Shown one piece after another: positions 18,875 through 27,347 of a stretch of DNA of 46,705 bases. The first letter of the stretch is position 1; the number at the start of each line of letters is the position of its first letter. The notes below the pieces were generated by a model. It was not told where the DNA came from, ran no database searches, and saw nothing but the letters and a program-made list of their open reading frames with translations. The DNA is taken from contig NZ_JAYKTS010000032.1 in assembly GCF_037024155.1 (NCBI RefSeq), positions 1 through 46,705 of the forward strand. Direction: 5' to 3'. Made by a program: the position numbers and the translations under genes. The stretch comes from Bacillus sp. 2205SS5-2 (lineage in GTDB: Bacteria; Bacillota; Bacilli; Bacillales; Bacillaceae_K).

Positions 18875-18981
18875 AAAAACATTTGCACTTTAGAAGTGCT
18901 TGAAGAATAGCAGACTGTTATGGAGTCAAAAGTAAGAAAAAGATCTTCACGATTAAAGAGATTGAGAGAGGAGAAGAGGGG

Positions 18982-19947
18982 ATGAAGAAACAAAAGGTGG
19001 TTATTGCTTTAGGTGGAAATGCAATTCAAACGGGAAATGGTGCGACAGCAGCAGATCAACGTCAAGCGTGTTTTGAAACAGCGAAAGAGTTGGCTAGAAT
19101 CATCAAATCCGGTCATGAAGTCGTAATTTCTCATGGAAACGGACCTCAAGTTGGAAATATCGTACTACAGCAATTGCAGAATGAAAGTGAGAAGATTCCG
19201 GCGATGCCCTTAGATACATGTGGTGCGATGAGTCAAGGAATGATTGGCTATTGGTTAGCTAATGCACTTCATGAAGTTTTCCAACAAGAAGGCATCGAAA
19301 AAGAAGTATCAACCATGGTGACACAAGTTCTGGTTGATAAAAAGGATCCAGCGTTCCTACAGCCAACAAAGCCAATCGGTTCTTTTTACACAGAAGAAGA
19401 AGCGAACGAACTGATTGAGAAAAATGGTTACGTCATGAAAAGCGATGCAGGAAGAGGGTATCGTCGTGTCGTACCTTCTCCAAAACCAATCGATATTGTC
19501 GAGAAGCACAGTATTCAGGCACTAGTGAACCAAGAATTTGTTGTGATTGCTGGGGGCGGTGGCGGTATCCCGGTTGTAGAGCAGGAAGGGAAGCTAATCG
19601 GTGTAGAAGCCGTTATCGATAAGGATTTTGCGACAGAAAAAATGGCTGAGCTAATAGATGCCGATGTGCTCCTAATCTTAACAGCTGTTGAAAAAATTGC
19701 GATTAATTTTGGAGAACCAAATCAAAAAAACATTGATGAAATGACTTATGAGCAAGCACTTTCGTATATCGAACAAAACCACTTTGCACCGGGTAGTATG
19801 CTTCCAAAAGTAGAAGCAGCTCTCGCTTTTGTTGATTCAAAACCGGGCAGAAAGGTAATTATTACTTCCTTAGACAAGGCATATGAAGCATTGCAAGGAA
19901 ATGCCGGAACTGCAGTTATCTCAAGAGCAACCTGTTTTTCGGAGTAG
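18982..19947 (+). CDS. arcC: Carbamate kinase
   Basis: Converts carbamoyl phosphate and ADP to ATP, ammonia and CO2, the energy-yielding last step of the ADI pathway. Its 321 residues fit the family. The amino-acid kinase fold is shown by KVVIALGGNAIQ at the N-terminus, SHGNGPQVGN near residue 53, VIAGGGGGIPVV and the C-terminal MLPKVEAALAFV. GGAGAAGAGGGG precedes the ATG. It is separated from arcD by a hairpin and followed by a strong terminator. Confidence 0.95.
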   Translation: MKKQKVVIALGGNAIQTGNGATAADQRQACFETAKELARIIKSGHEVVISHGNGPQVGNIVLQQLQNESEKIPAMPLDTCGAMSQGMIGYWLANALHEVFQQEGIEKEVSTMVTQVLVDKKDPAFLQPTKPIGSFYTEEEANELIEKNGYVMKSDAGRGYRRVVPSPKPIDIVEKHSIQALVNQEFVVIAGGGGGIPVVEQEGKLIGVEAVIDKDFATEKMAELIDADVLLILTAVEKIAINFGEPNQKNIDEMTYEQALSYIEQNHFAPGSMLPKVEAALAFVDSKPGRKVIITSLDKAYEALQGNAGTAVISRATCFSE

Positions 19948-19966
19948 GATAGGAAAGTATCGAACG

Positions 19967-20004
19967 AAAAAAACGCTAGATAAAGAGACTTTCTAGCGTT
20001 TTTT
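19967..20004. terminator. Bidirectional terminator between arcC and arcR
   Basis: ACGCTAGA (ending at 19980) pairs with TCTAGCGT (from 19992) inside A and T runs. It ends the arc operon and also the convergent regulator gene. Confidence 0.85.
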
Positions 20005-20050
20005 ATTTTGAATAGAATCTAGGCACAGAGTGGAGTTGCGAATAACCAGG

Positions 20051-20743
20051 CTACTCGACAGCGGCTATAAAGATATTAGGTTCTTTTAAAATTAATTGTT
20101 TTTGGTTGATTTCAAGTTTTCCTTCTTTTTTAAATTGATTTAACACATGACTAACGGTTTCTCTTGTCGTTCCGGTAATTCGAGCCAATTCTATCGTGGT
20201 GAATGGGCAGGGAATAAATATTTCTTTCTTTACTTTTACCCCGAGATCTTCCGCTAAATAGCCGATAATCTGTAAAACGCGCTTTGATGCATGAGAGTTC
20301 GTGATTACTTGAAGCCGATGCTCAAGCATCACGATTCTATCGGTTAAGCATTTCACTAAGTGGAGTAATAACTTTTTATTTTTTTTGATAATTTCCTCCA
20401 TATAGAAAGTAGGAATATATAAAATTTCTACATCAGTAAATGCTTCTGCTGAATACGAATAGGCTTCATCATGAAACAAGCCTTCGTAAGGAAAAAAGGA
20501 AGCAGGCTTTAAAAAGGCATCGAAACGTGTTGAGCCACTTGAGTTGGTTTTTTCTAATCGTATATATCCTTTGACAATCAGATAAATGCGCTCGCGAGGA
20601 TCTCCCTCGAAAAACAGCATTTGTCCTTTTTTATATTGCCGAAAGTATAGATGAGTTTCTATTTCTTTAATTTCTTTTGGAGATAGGCTTGATAGTACGT
20701 CCATATTTTTTAGAGTATCGAGCGTAATCATGGGGTGATGCAT
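20051..20743 (-). CDS. arcR: Crp/Fnr-family regulator of the arginine deiminase cluster
   Basis: A 230-residue protein. Residues 10-130 are the cyclic-nucleotide-type sensor barrel (KGQMLFFEGDPRERIYLIVKG). Residues 140-165 are the dimer helix. The C-terminal HTH has TTIELARITGTTRETVSHVLNQF. It has no cysteine cluster like that of Fnr, so it does not itself bind an iron-sulfur centre, as for ArcR of other Firmicutes. It is convergent with arcC and is the probable activator acting at the palindrome before arcA. An in-frame ATG 12 bases downstream is an alternative start. A perfect cre palindrome lies about 70 bp upstream. Confidence 0.88.
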   Translation of the reverse strand: MHHPMITLDTLKNMDVLSSLSPKEIKEIETHLYFRQYKKGQMLFFEGDPRERIYLIVKGYIRLEKTNSSGSTRFDAFLKPASFFPYEGLFHDEAYSYSAEAFTDVEILYIPTFYMEEIIKKNKKLLLHLVKCLTDRIVMLEHRLQVITNSHASKRVLQIIGYLAEDLGVKVKKEIFIPCPFTTIELARITGTTRETVSHVLNQFKKEGKLEINQKQLILKEPNIFIAAVE

Positions 20744-20813
20744 CTGTCCACGTCTCCTTTCTCTCTATATCTATTATAATGGAAAATAGAACCTAATTGG
20801 GCATATTCATCAC

Positions 20814-20837
20814 AATTATGTAAACGTTTACATAATT
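20814..20837. promoter_or_regulatory. Perfect 24-bp palindrome containing a cre site, upstream of arcR
   Basis: The core TGTAAACGTTTACA is an ideal CcpA cre site and extends by 5 more complementary bases on each side. It lies about 70 bp before the arcR start. An extended -10-like TATAAT lies nearer the gene (20775-20780, minus strand), so bound CcpA would affect arcR transcription. The remainder of 20840-21067 shows no gene, only a faint resemblance to a GGCT-type element end near 20887. Confidence 0.8.
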
Positions 20838-21067
20838 AGAAAGGCTCACTAGTAGAACTTTAGCAAGAAGCGTCTTTGGACATGAGCTAAGGCCCTTTCG
20901 TAATCATTGTTACTCATAGAAGCGAATAATGAATGAAAATGCCCTCTAGTTAATCCTAGAGACAAATATAGGCGAGAACAGGCACTGAATTCTATTCTTT
21001 TATCGGAATAGATCATTCTGCGAGAAGTAACGTTCTTTATGAAATCTGCTATAGTATTATGAGCAAT

Positions 21068-21940
21068 TTATTGCAAGGGATAATCCTCTAATTTTACAAA
21101 AGTATAGTTCTGGTCTCGTAACTTGGGTACTGCGAGCTGGATCCCTTCGGCTGTCTCAGATTCAGGTTGATTCATATGGAGAATCGCAATTGAACCAGGC
21201 TGAGCTTGTAAGAGTGAGTTTTCTACTTGTTGAGAGGAGAATGTAGCACCTGCATCTCCGTTCAAATCGAAATTCACAACCTGTAGGCCCAGTGCCCCTA
21301 ATAATCCAACGGCTACTTCATCATAATGAGCAGTGCCTGAACGGAAGAATTTCGGTTCCCTCCCAGTTAGTTCAGCAATATAGCGGTGGTTGGACATCAC
21401 TTCTTCTAGTACTTCCTCAGGGCTGTTCGTTCCGGGAATACCGTATGCTGATTGACCCGCAGTGCTTAGAGGTCGGTGGTGTGTTCCGTGATTCTCAATT
21501 TCAAATAAAGGGTGCTCGGCAAGACTTGTGAAAATTTCTTGATTGGCTTGTATCCAGCGTTGATTTAAAAAGAGGGTTGCAGGTATGTTTTCTTGAATTA
21601 AATAAGTCATTAGCTCTTCATCATAACCATTTCCAGTAGTAGACCCACAGGCGTCAAAGGTAAGCGCCACTACTTTTTGCTCTGTCGAGAGTGAATTTTT
21701 CACACCGGTCACATCTAGTCCCCATTCGGTTGGAGCAGGATAAGAGGCTTCTAACAATGGAGGCAACAAAGAAGCGGCAGACGATTGAAAAAAATCTTCT
21801 CTAGTGGATTTAATCGATTTTTTGATTAGAAGAGGATGAGTGGTTGAATGAGTGTGAGCGACTTTGGTCGTAGTCTTATCGGTGGATATAAATAAGTAAA
21901 TGACTGAGAGAGAAATCATCATTAGTAGAAAACGTTTCAT
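21068..21940 (-). CDS. Secreted polysaccharide deacetylase (NodB-like)
   Basis: A 290-residue protein. ATG at 21940 follows AAGGAG by 6 bases and begins a signal sequence (MKRFLLMMISLSVIYLFIS); longer in-frame starts lack this. The NodB fold has Motif 1 KVVALTFDACGS (TFDAC instead of the usual TFDDG), motif 2 NHGTHHRPLS with the metal histidines, motif 3 FFRSGTAHYDE, and ILHMNQP near the end. Such proteins remove acetyl groups from peptidoglycan, chitin-like or exopolysaccharide chains outside the membrane. The second Asp of motif 1 is replaced by Ala, found in a subgroup with uncertain activity. Confidence 0.85.
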   Translation of the reverse strand: MKRFLLMMISLSVIYLFISTDKTTTKVAHTHSTTHPLLIKKSIKSTREDFFQSSAASLLPPLLEASYPAPTEWGLDVTGVKNSLSTEQKVVALTFDACGSTTGNGYDEELMTYLIQENIPATLFLNQRWIQANQEIFTSLAEHPLFEIENHGTHHRPLSTAGQSAYGIPGTNSPEEVLEEVMSNHRYIAELTGREPKFFRSGTAHYDEVAVGLLGALGLQVVNFDLNGDAGATFSSQQVENSLLQAQPGSIAILHMNQPESETAEGIQLAVPKLRDQNYTFVKLEDYPLQ

Positions 21941-22109
21941 CTTATACTCCTTATCAAAACAAAATTTGGTAGTCATACTATAAAAATACATAATTTCAAC
22001 CGTTAATTCCATATAAATTTGAGATTAGGAGCTAATAAGTTGGGAAGTCTACTAATTTAATTGGAAAGATGGGGCTATTGGAGTAAATATGAAGGAATGG
22101 AGTGAGAGA

Positions 22110-22433
22110 ATGAATTCAAACGTGACAGTCAAAGGAATCGAAATGGATGAACAAACAAGATGCTGTCATTATTCATCTGAACTAGATATTATCGCGCTAA
22201 AATTTAAGTGCTGTCAGACTTATTTTCCTTGCTATCAATGTCATGAGGAGTTGACCGGCCACGTTCCGATTCTCTGGGGGAAACAAGAGAAACAAACGAA
22301 AGCTATTTTGTGTGGCTCTTGTTGGAACGAGCTGACGATTGAAGCCTACCAAAGCTGCCAAGAGCGGTGTCCAAATTGTCGAGCGCGCTTTAATCCGGGC
22401 TGTGCGAATCATTATCATCTATATTTTGACTGA
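22110..22433 (+). CDS. CHY zinc-finger protein
   Basis: A 107-residue protein rich in Cys and His pairs: CCHYSSELDIIALKFKCC, FPCYQCHEE, ILCGSCWNEL, CQERCPNCRARFNPGCANH. This is the CHY-type zinc finger (PF05495 family), which binds several zinc ions; the cellular role in bacteria is unknown. The ATG at 22110 has GGAG 7 bases upstream. An ATG at 22089 also has a GGAG site and would add 7 residues. It is followed at once by a terminator, so it is a single-gene unit. Confidence 0.85.
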   Translation: MNSNVTVKGIEMDEQTRCCHYSSELDIIALKFKCCQTYFPCYQCHEELTGHVPILWGKQEKQTKAILCGSCWNELTIEAYQSCQERCPNCRARFNPGCANHYHLYFD

Positions 22434-22436
22434 GAC

Positions 22437-22464
22437 AAGCTCTGAAAATCTTCCAGAGCTTTTT
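22437..22464 (+). terminator. Terminator of the CHY zinc-finger gene
   Basis: AAGCTCTG at 22437-22444 pairs with CAGAGCTT at 22454-22461, then a T-run to 22464. It starts 3 bases after the stop codon. Confidence 0.85.
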
Positions 22465-22520
22465 GTGGTTTAGTAGGCGAGTCCAACCGATTGGAGTTGC
22501 AGTTCGTCATTTCCGACTGC

Positions 22521-22634
22521 TTTCTTACTTTTCATCTAGAAATGGAGAAGTTTTCATTTGGAAAAGAGCACGAAGTCATACATATCAGGGGATATATTCC
22601 TATTCGAAAAGCCACAATCCTTGCGAAAACACCC
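22521..22634 (+). mobile_element. Left-truncated copy of the short GGCT-type miniature element
   Basis: About 114 bp, starting TCTTACTTTTCATCTAG, match the right part of the intact element at 10023-10205, including GAAATGGAGAAG, AGAGCACGAAGTCATAC and the terminus, where CAGCC has become CACCC. The left 70 bp are missing or unrecognisable. An open frame across it (22463-22747) is not a gene. Confidence 0.75.
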
Positions 22635-22814
22635 TTTCCCTAAAATGTCACTTTTTCAATGCCCTAATAAAAACACTTCCTTTTAAACTCGTTTCATCAC
22701 ACAGAAAGAAACATCGTGTAGATAAAGATCATGTTCGCAGAGAGTGATGTTTTTCTTTCACTGATTTTTTCTTTACAATAGAAGTTGATATCCAAAGTGA
22801 AAGTAGGAAACATA

Positions 22815-23777
22815 ATGACTATCCTTATAACGGGAGCAGCAGGATTCATCGGTTTTCATGTAACAAAAAGATTGCTTCAACAAGGCTATGATGTGATTGG
22901 AATAGATAATTTTGATCCGTATTATAGCGTGGAATTAAAAAAAGACCGTTTAAACCAACTTCAACATCCCCATTTTATGTTTGAAAAGGTGGATATTGAA
23001 CAGGAACAAGAAGTACTCGACATTTTTGCGAAATATAAGCCACAAAAAGTTCTTCATTTGGCCGGACAAGCAGGTGTACGATACAGTTTAGAAAATCCGA
23101 AAGCCTATATTTCTGCCAATATTTCTGGATTTTTTCATATACTAAACGCCTGCAAAAGTTCTCAAATTGAGCATTTCTTATACGCTTCGTCTAGTTCAAT
23201 TTATGGAGAAAGTGAGAAGCAACCTTTCTCCATCCAAGATCGTGTCGATCAGCCAGTCAGCTTGTACGCTGCTACAAAAAAATCAAATGAACTGATGGCC
23301 TATTCCTATAGTCATGTTTATGGGCTCCGGACTACAGGTCTGCGTTTTTTCACGGTCTATGGCCCGTGGGGAAGACCCGATATGGCGTATTATTCATTTA
23401 CGGAAAAAATCATAGGCGGAAAGCCAATCTCTCTTTACAATCATGGAGATATGCGGAGGGATTTTACGTATATTGACGATGTCGTTCAAGCTGTCGTTGC
23501 TCTCCTATCCAAAGTATATAAAGAAGAAGACGCTCCCTATTCTATTTTTAACATTGGCAGTCATTCCCCAGAGAAATTAGGGGATTTTGTGTCTCTCTTA
23601 GAAGACCTCACAGGGAAGGAAGCTCACATTGAATATAAAGAAATGCAGCCTGGGGACGTAAAGGAAACGTATGCAGATATTACGGAGCTCCAAGCGGAAA
23701 TTGATTTTGCCCCGTCCACCTCACTACTTGAAGGGCTGACGTCTTTTGTTAAGTGGTATAAAATGTATCATTCATAA
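22815..23777 (+). CDS. NAD-dependent nucleotide-sugar epimerase, UDP-glucuronate 4-epimerase-like
   Basis: A 321-residue extended short-chain dehydrogenase. GAAGFIGFH at the N-terminus is the NAD-binding GxxGxxG. YAATKKSNE is the catalytic YxxxK. SSSSIYG supplies the Ser/Thr. RFFTVYGPWGRPDMAYYSFT with MRRDFTYIDDVV is characteristic of UDP-glucuronate 4-epimerases of capsule pathways. The ATG at 22815 with AGGAA upstream is preferred; an ORF start at 22785 would add 10 residues before the Rossmann fold. No other polysaccharide genes adjoin it. It is followed 6 bp later by the tandem hairpin array. Confidence 0.85.
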   Translation: MTILITGAAGFIGFHVTKRLLQQGYDVIGIDNFDPYYSVELKKDRLNQLQHPHFMFEKVDIEQEQEVLDIFAKYKPQKVLHLAGQAGVRYSLENPKAYISANISGFFHILNACKSSQIEHFLYASSSSIYGESEKQPFSIQDRVDQPVSLYAATKKSNELMAYSYSHVYGLRTTGLRFFTVYGPWGRPDMAYYSFTEKIIGGKPISLYNHGDMRRDFTYIDDVVQAVVALLSKVYKEEDAPYSIFNIGSHSPEKLGDFVSLLEDLTGKEAHIEYKEMQPGDVKETYADITELQAEIDFAPSTSLLEGLTSFVKWYKMYHS

Positions 23778-23782
23778 ACCTG

Positions 23783-24417
23783 GATCAAGAAAAGCGGAAG
23801 TGGCTCGCTCAGCAGCGGCGGGCAAATGTTATCCAACGGAGAAGGTCCTGACCTTTGGAGTTGGATGTTATTTGTCCCATAGCTGCTAGCCACTGAAGCT
23901 AGATCAAGAAAAGCGGAAGTGGCTCGCTCAGCAGCGGCGGGCAAATGTTATCCAACGGAGAAGGTCCTGACCTTTGGAGTTGGATGTTATTTGTCCCATA
24001 GCTGTTAGCCACTGAAGCTAAATCAAGAAAAGCGGAAGTGGCTCGCTCAGCAGCGGCGGGCAAATGTTATCCAACGGAGAAGGTCCTGACCTTTGGAGTT
24101 GGATGTTATTTGTCCCATAGCTGCTAGCTACTGAAGCTAGATCAAGAAAAGCGGAAGTGGCTGCCCTGAGGCGACAGGCAAATGAAGAGCTCGTAGGTGA
24201 TGCCTGAATCACTGGAGAGTTATTCATTTGACCCAAGCCTCAAGCCACTGAAGTTAGATCAAGAAAAGCGGAAGTGGCTGCCCTGAGGCGACAGGCAAAT
24301 GAAGAGCTCGTAGGTGATGCCTGAATCACTGGAGAGTTATTCATTTGACCCAAGCCTCAAGCCACTGAAGCTAGATCAAGAAAAGCGAAAATAGCCACAA
24401 TGTATACAAAAAGAGCC
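23783..24417 (-). repeat. Array of five tandem hairpin units, subtypes A x3 and B x2, ending in a GGCT-type terminus
   Basis: Units: 23783-23901, 23902-24020, 24021-24139 (subtype A, 119 bp each), then 24140-24256 and 24257-24373 (subtype B, 117 bp each). All begin GATCAAGAAAAGCGGAAGTG and end AGCCACTGAAGCTA or close to it. Inner arms: A has ATCCAAC/GTTGGAT, AAGGTC/GACCTT and CAGCAGC/GCTGCT; B has TGAGGC/GCCTCA, CAAATGAA/TTCATTTG and GTGAT/ATCAC. A partial unit (24374-24390) joins an inverted left terminus of the miniature element ending at 24417. The other terminus is missing. The orientation is opposite to the arrays at 5577 and 27916. Confidence 0.9.
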
Positions 24418-24421
24418 TAAG

Positions 24422-24457
24422 AAAAAGGTATTCACTGATGGGAGTGAATACCTTTTT
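24422..24457. terminator. Bidirectional terminator
   Basis: AGGTATTCACT (ending at 24436) pairs with AGTGAATACCT (24443-24453) inside A5 and T5. It terminates the leftward ABC operon whose last gene stops at 24515. Confidence 0.8.
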
Positions 24458-24514
24458 GATACGTACGAATAAGTGTCTTTTATGACTTGCCTTTGGCTTC
24501 TTGCGATTTTCTGA

Positions 24515-26470
24515 TTACTTTAGAAAATGAGGCAGGTTATTTTTACTCACTTCGCCATAAAAGGATCCTTGATTGCTGCGAGGGAAAAACCTAATAATAT
24601 AGGCACGGTTATCCTTAGAAAACTGTTCATATGAGCCATTATACGTCTCCAACGCCTGTTGAATTTTTTGAGGATCCGTGATGGTTTCACTTGCGCCCCA
24701 CAAATCGTCCTCGTGGAAAAATTCATGGGTGTCATAATGCTTAGTTTCATCTGTTAAGGATAAAACTTCCATTCTTTTAATTTCCTTAGCTGTAAGTGTA
24801 ATTTCTTCAGTATATCCTTGTTCATCGAGCCATTTATTCGTGTTTTTATACGATTCACGAATAGAATAGAACAAATCTTCCTCAGTAGAAATAGACATTT
24901 TTGCCTCATGCTTTACCGGACCATTAAGTTCTTCCAGTGTCGCAGATAAAATATCCTGTTTTAACACACGCGTGAAGGCCTCGATTTGGTCGGAGTCTCC
25001 GACAATCTTTGTGAGGATTCGCTCAGGATCACTAAATTCCATGTAATCAATCTTAGTATCTAGTTTTGAAAAGAAATAGGTTTGCTTTTTATACGATGGT
25101 GATTCTTTTGCAAGCTTGAGTACTTTTTGAATGGAATCTCGTTTGATTGTATATTCACGGACCATCGTGTTTTCGTTTTGTAGTTGATAGGCAATAAAAA
25201 TATTTTCGTAGTCTTCCGGGTTCGGCACGCTTTGTATATGAACGTTTTCGCCCTCACTCACAATCACTTCTTGAAGTAATAAAACACTATCAATAAACTC
25301 AGGGTTATTAATGAAAATATTCCGATTTTCTTCTTCCCCTTGTATTAGTTCAAAACTAGAATGACCGAGGAAAACCCCTTTTATGTCTTCTTCTTTCGGT
25401 AACTTTGTTTCATAGCCAACAACATCTACTGCCGAGATAAGAAGAATAAACACAGAAGCAATAGAATAAACGATGAATCCTTTGAGCGCCTTACTATCAA
25501 AGATTTGCCACGATTTGCGAATGGCCATTTCAGCCACAGCATAGCCAATGACGGCTCCTAGTGCATACCCGAAATAAGACCAAGCAGTATTCTCCCAATA
25601 AAAGTAGATTCCGAACAAAATCATCGTACAAAACGTAACCCCATATTTGAAAATAGGAGTTAAATAGGCGAAAGATATCACCTGCGTAGCCACTTCGACG
25701 GAACGTTTCTTATAGAGAAAATATCCTAGTAAAAACAAGAATATACTTAGGAATACATAAACAAGCAGTTCTACTTGCGATAAGAGCTTATCAGAGTAAT
25801 AATATTCCGTTAAGCGAGTGAGTGGTGACCAGCTTAACATTTCATTGTCAGTTACATAGTTAGTCGAGAATCCAAAATAATAGATCTCTAAATGCTTTGA
25901 AGCCAGTAAGAGCACACCTGCAGGTAGGAACAAGAAAATATACGTTAAAATCCCTTGAGCAATCGACATTCCTGAAACCATCGCTACTACAACAGAGGCT
26001 AAGAATAAAAAGGTGGCAAAGAGGGTAAAAATGCCTGCCCAATTTAACAGTGTTGTACCAGAGAAATAGAAAGCAGTGGACGGTTGAACGATGGCGATAA
26101 TTCCAGTTGTCATCCAGATGGGAATGACGAGCATGCTTATTCCACTAATGACGTGAGTTCCATACAATTCGAGTCGTTTTAAAGGCATACTATGAACAAA
26201 GTCAGCAGATTTTTTTTCTTGTATATACCGAAACAAGAAAATTCCCGTTAAAATCGGAACGCTGAAGAGTAAGAGTAGTTGAATATCGCTTGCAACTTTA
26301 AACAATGTATCGATGTGCGTGATGCTGTAGTAAGGGCTGTTTCCTTTTAGTAAAAGCTGCAAAGGAACCGCAAACAGTAATCCTGCGAAAAAGACTAAGG
26401 CAATCCATCCATGTTGCTTTAAATCCTGTTTAAAAATAGAAATGTTAAAGAAGGATATTGTTGATTTCAT
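24515..26470 (-). CDS. ABC transporter permease with large soluble C-terminal region
   Basis: A protein of about 651 residues. The first 330 residues hold about ten membrane segments (WIALVFFAGLLFAVPLQLLL, then LLLLFSVPILTGIFLF and so on). The last 300 form a polar domain without membrane segments, probably outside the cell. ATG at 26470 is chosen because GGGGGA lies 8 bases upstream; it overlaps the end of the ATPase gene by 26 bp. With the GntR and ATPase genes it matches YtrA/YtrB-type operons of Bacillus, induced by cell-wall stress. The exported substrate is unknown. Confidence 0.82.
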   Translation of the reverse strand: MKSTISFFNISIFKQDLKQHGWIALVFFAGLLFAVPLQLLLKGNSPYYSITHIDTLFKVASDIQLLLLFSVPILTGIFLFRYIQEKKSADFVHSMPLKRLELYGTHVISGISMLVIPIWMTTGIIAIVQPSTAFYFSGTTLLNWAGIFTLFATFLFLASVVVAMVSGMSIAQGILTYIFLFLPAGVLLLASKHLEIYYFGFSTNYVTDNEMLSWSPLTRLTEYYYSDKLLSQVELLVYVFLSIFLFLLGYFLYKKRSVEVATQVISFAYLTPIFKYGVTFCTMILFGIYFYWENTAWSYFGYALGAVIGYAVAEMAIRKSWQIFDSKALKGFIVYSIASVFILLISAVDVVGYETKLPKEEDIKGVFLGHSSFELIQGEEENRNIFINNPEFIDSVLLLQEVIVSEGENVHIQSVPNPEDYENIFIAYQLQNENTMVREYTIKRDSIQKVLKLAKESPSYKKQTYFFSKLDTKIDYMEFSDPERILTKIVGDSDQIEAFTRVLKQDILSATLEELNGPVKHEAKMSISTEEDLFYSIRESYKNTNKWLDEQGYTEEITLTAKEIKRMEVLSLTDETKHYDTHEFFHEDDLWGASETITDPQKIQQALETYNGSYEQFSKDNRAYIIRFFPRSNQGSFYGEVSKNNLPHFLK

Positions 26471-27347
26471 AGCCGTGATCCCCCATTTCATAAATAAATA
26501 TTTCTTCTAAAGTTAGCGGTAATAAATCAAATACAAGTGGATCAAGGGCAGTAAATGCTGCTGAGATGGCATCTGCTTCTCCTCTGATAATAAAGAGAGA
26601 AACACTTCCGCGCTGCTCTTGGTGAAGGACGGAACAGTTTGCGAGAATTTTTGTTCTATGGTCTTTATGTCGAAAGGCCACTTGAATTTTATGGGTATCG
26701 GCCTTTAGCTCGTCTATTTCTTTTTCAATCAAAAGTTGACCTTTGTGCATAATCCCGACATGATCGCATAAATCTTCAATTTCTCGCAAGTTATGGGAAG
26801 AGATAATAATGGTCATTTCTCGTTCGGCAACATCCTGAAATAATAAATTTTTAATTTTTTGTCTCATGACAGGATCTAGCCCATCAATGGGCTCATCTAA
26901 AATAAGTAACTCAGGCATACAAGAGAGAGCGAGCCAAAAAGCAACTTGTCGCTGCATCCCTTTTGAGAGTCGGTGAACTTTTTGCTTCCGCGTTATTGAA
27001 AAAACAGACTCTAGGCTGCGGTAACGCTCTTCATTCCAAGTTGGATAGATATTTTGGTAATAGCTTGCCATTTGTTCAACGGTAGCAAGTGGAAGGAAAT
27101 AGATTGTGTCAGGAATATAGATCATGTTCTCCTTAATCGTAGTATTTTCAAAAACCGCTTGTTCCTTTACAAGAACACTGCCTGTTGACGGACGATAAAT
27201 GCCGGCTAGCATTTTGAGTAGAGTTGTTTTCCCCGCACCATTTGAGCCGAGTAATCCATAAATCGTTCCTTTTTTCACAGAAAGGGTAACGTCTTTTACG
27301 GCTTCTTGTTTTTCAAAATGTTTAGTGACATTCATGAGTTGAATCAT
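26445..27347 (-). CDS. ABC transporter ATP-binding protein, YtrB-like
   Basis: A 300-residue ATPase. Walker A is GLLGSNGAGKTTLLK, the signature region reads RLSKGMQRQVAF (LSKGM for LSGGQ), Walker B is LLILDEPIDGLD, and the H-loop is SSHN. A C-terminal extension of about 85 residues follows, common in exporters controlled by GntR repressors. The start overlaps the GntR gene stop by 4 bp (ATGA), and the end overlaps the permease gene, so the three are translationally coupled. Confidence 0.9.
   Translation of the reverse strand: MIQLMNVTKHFEKQEAVKDVTLSVKKGTIYGLLGSNGAGKTTLLKMLAGIYRPSTGSVLVKEQAVFENTTIKENMIYIPDTIYFLPLATVEQMASYYQNIYPTWNEERYRSLESVFSITRKQKVHRLSKGMQRQVAFWLALSCMPELLILDEPIDGLDPVMRQKIKNLLFQDVAEREMTIIISSHNLREIEDLCDHVGIMHKGQLLIEKEIDELKADTHKIQVAFRHKDHRTKILANCSVLHQEQRGSVSLFIIRGEADAISAAFTALDPLVFDLLPLTLEEIFIYEMGDHGYEINNILL

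Noticed and set aside
22463-22747. 94-codon open frame after the CHY zinc-finger gene
   Set aside because: It crosses the terminator and the truncated miniature element, has no ribosome-binding site and no recognisable domain. Part of it (FSSRNGEVFIWKRARSHTYQGI) is simply the repeat translated.
23783-24373. CRISPR array or minisatellite within a gene
   Set aside because: Units are 117-119 bp without spacers, no open frame runs through them, and the internal complementarity plus adjoining element terminus fit the hairpin-unit family.
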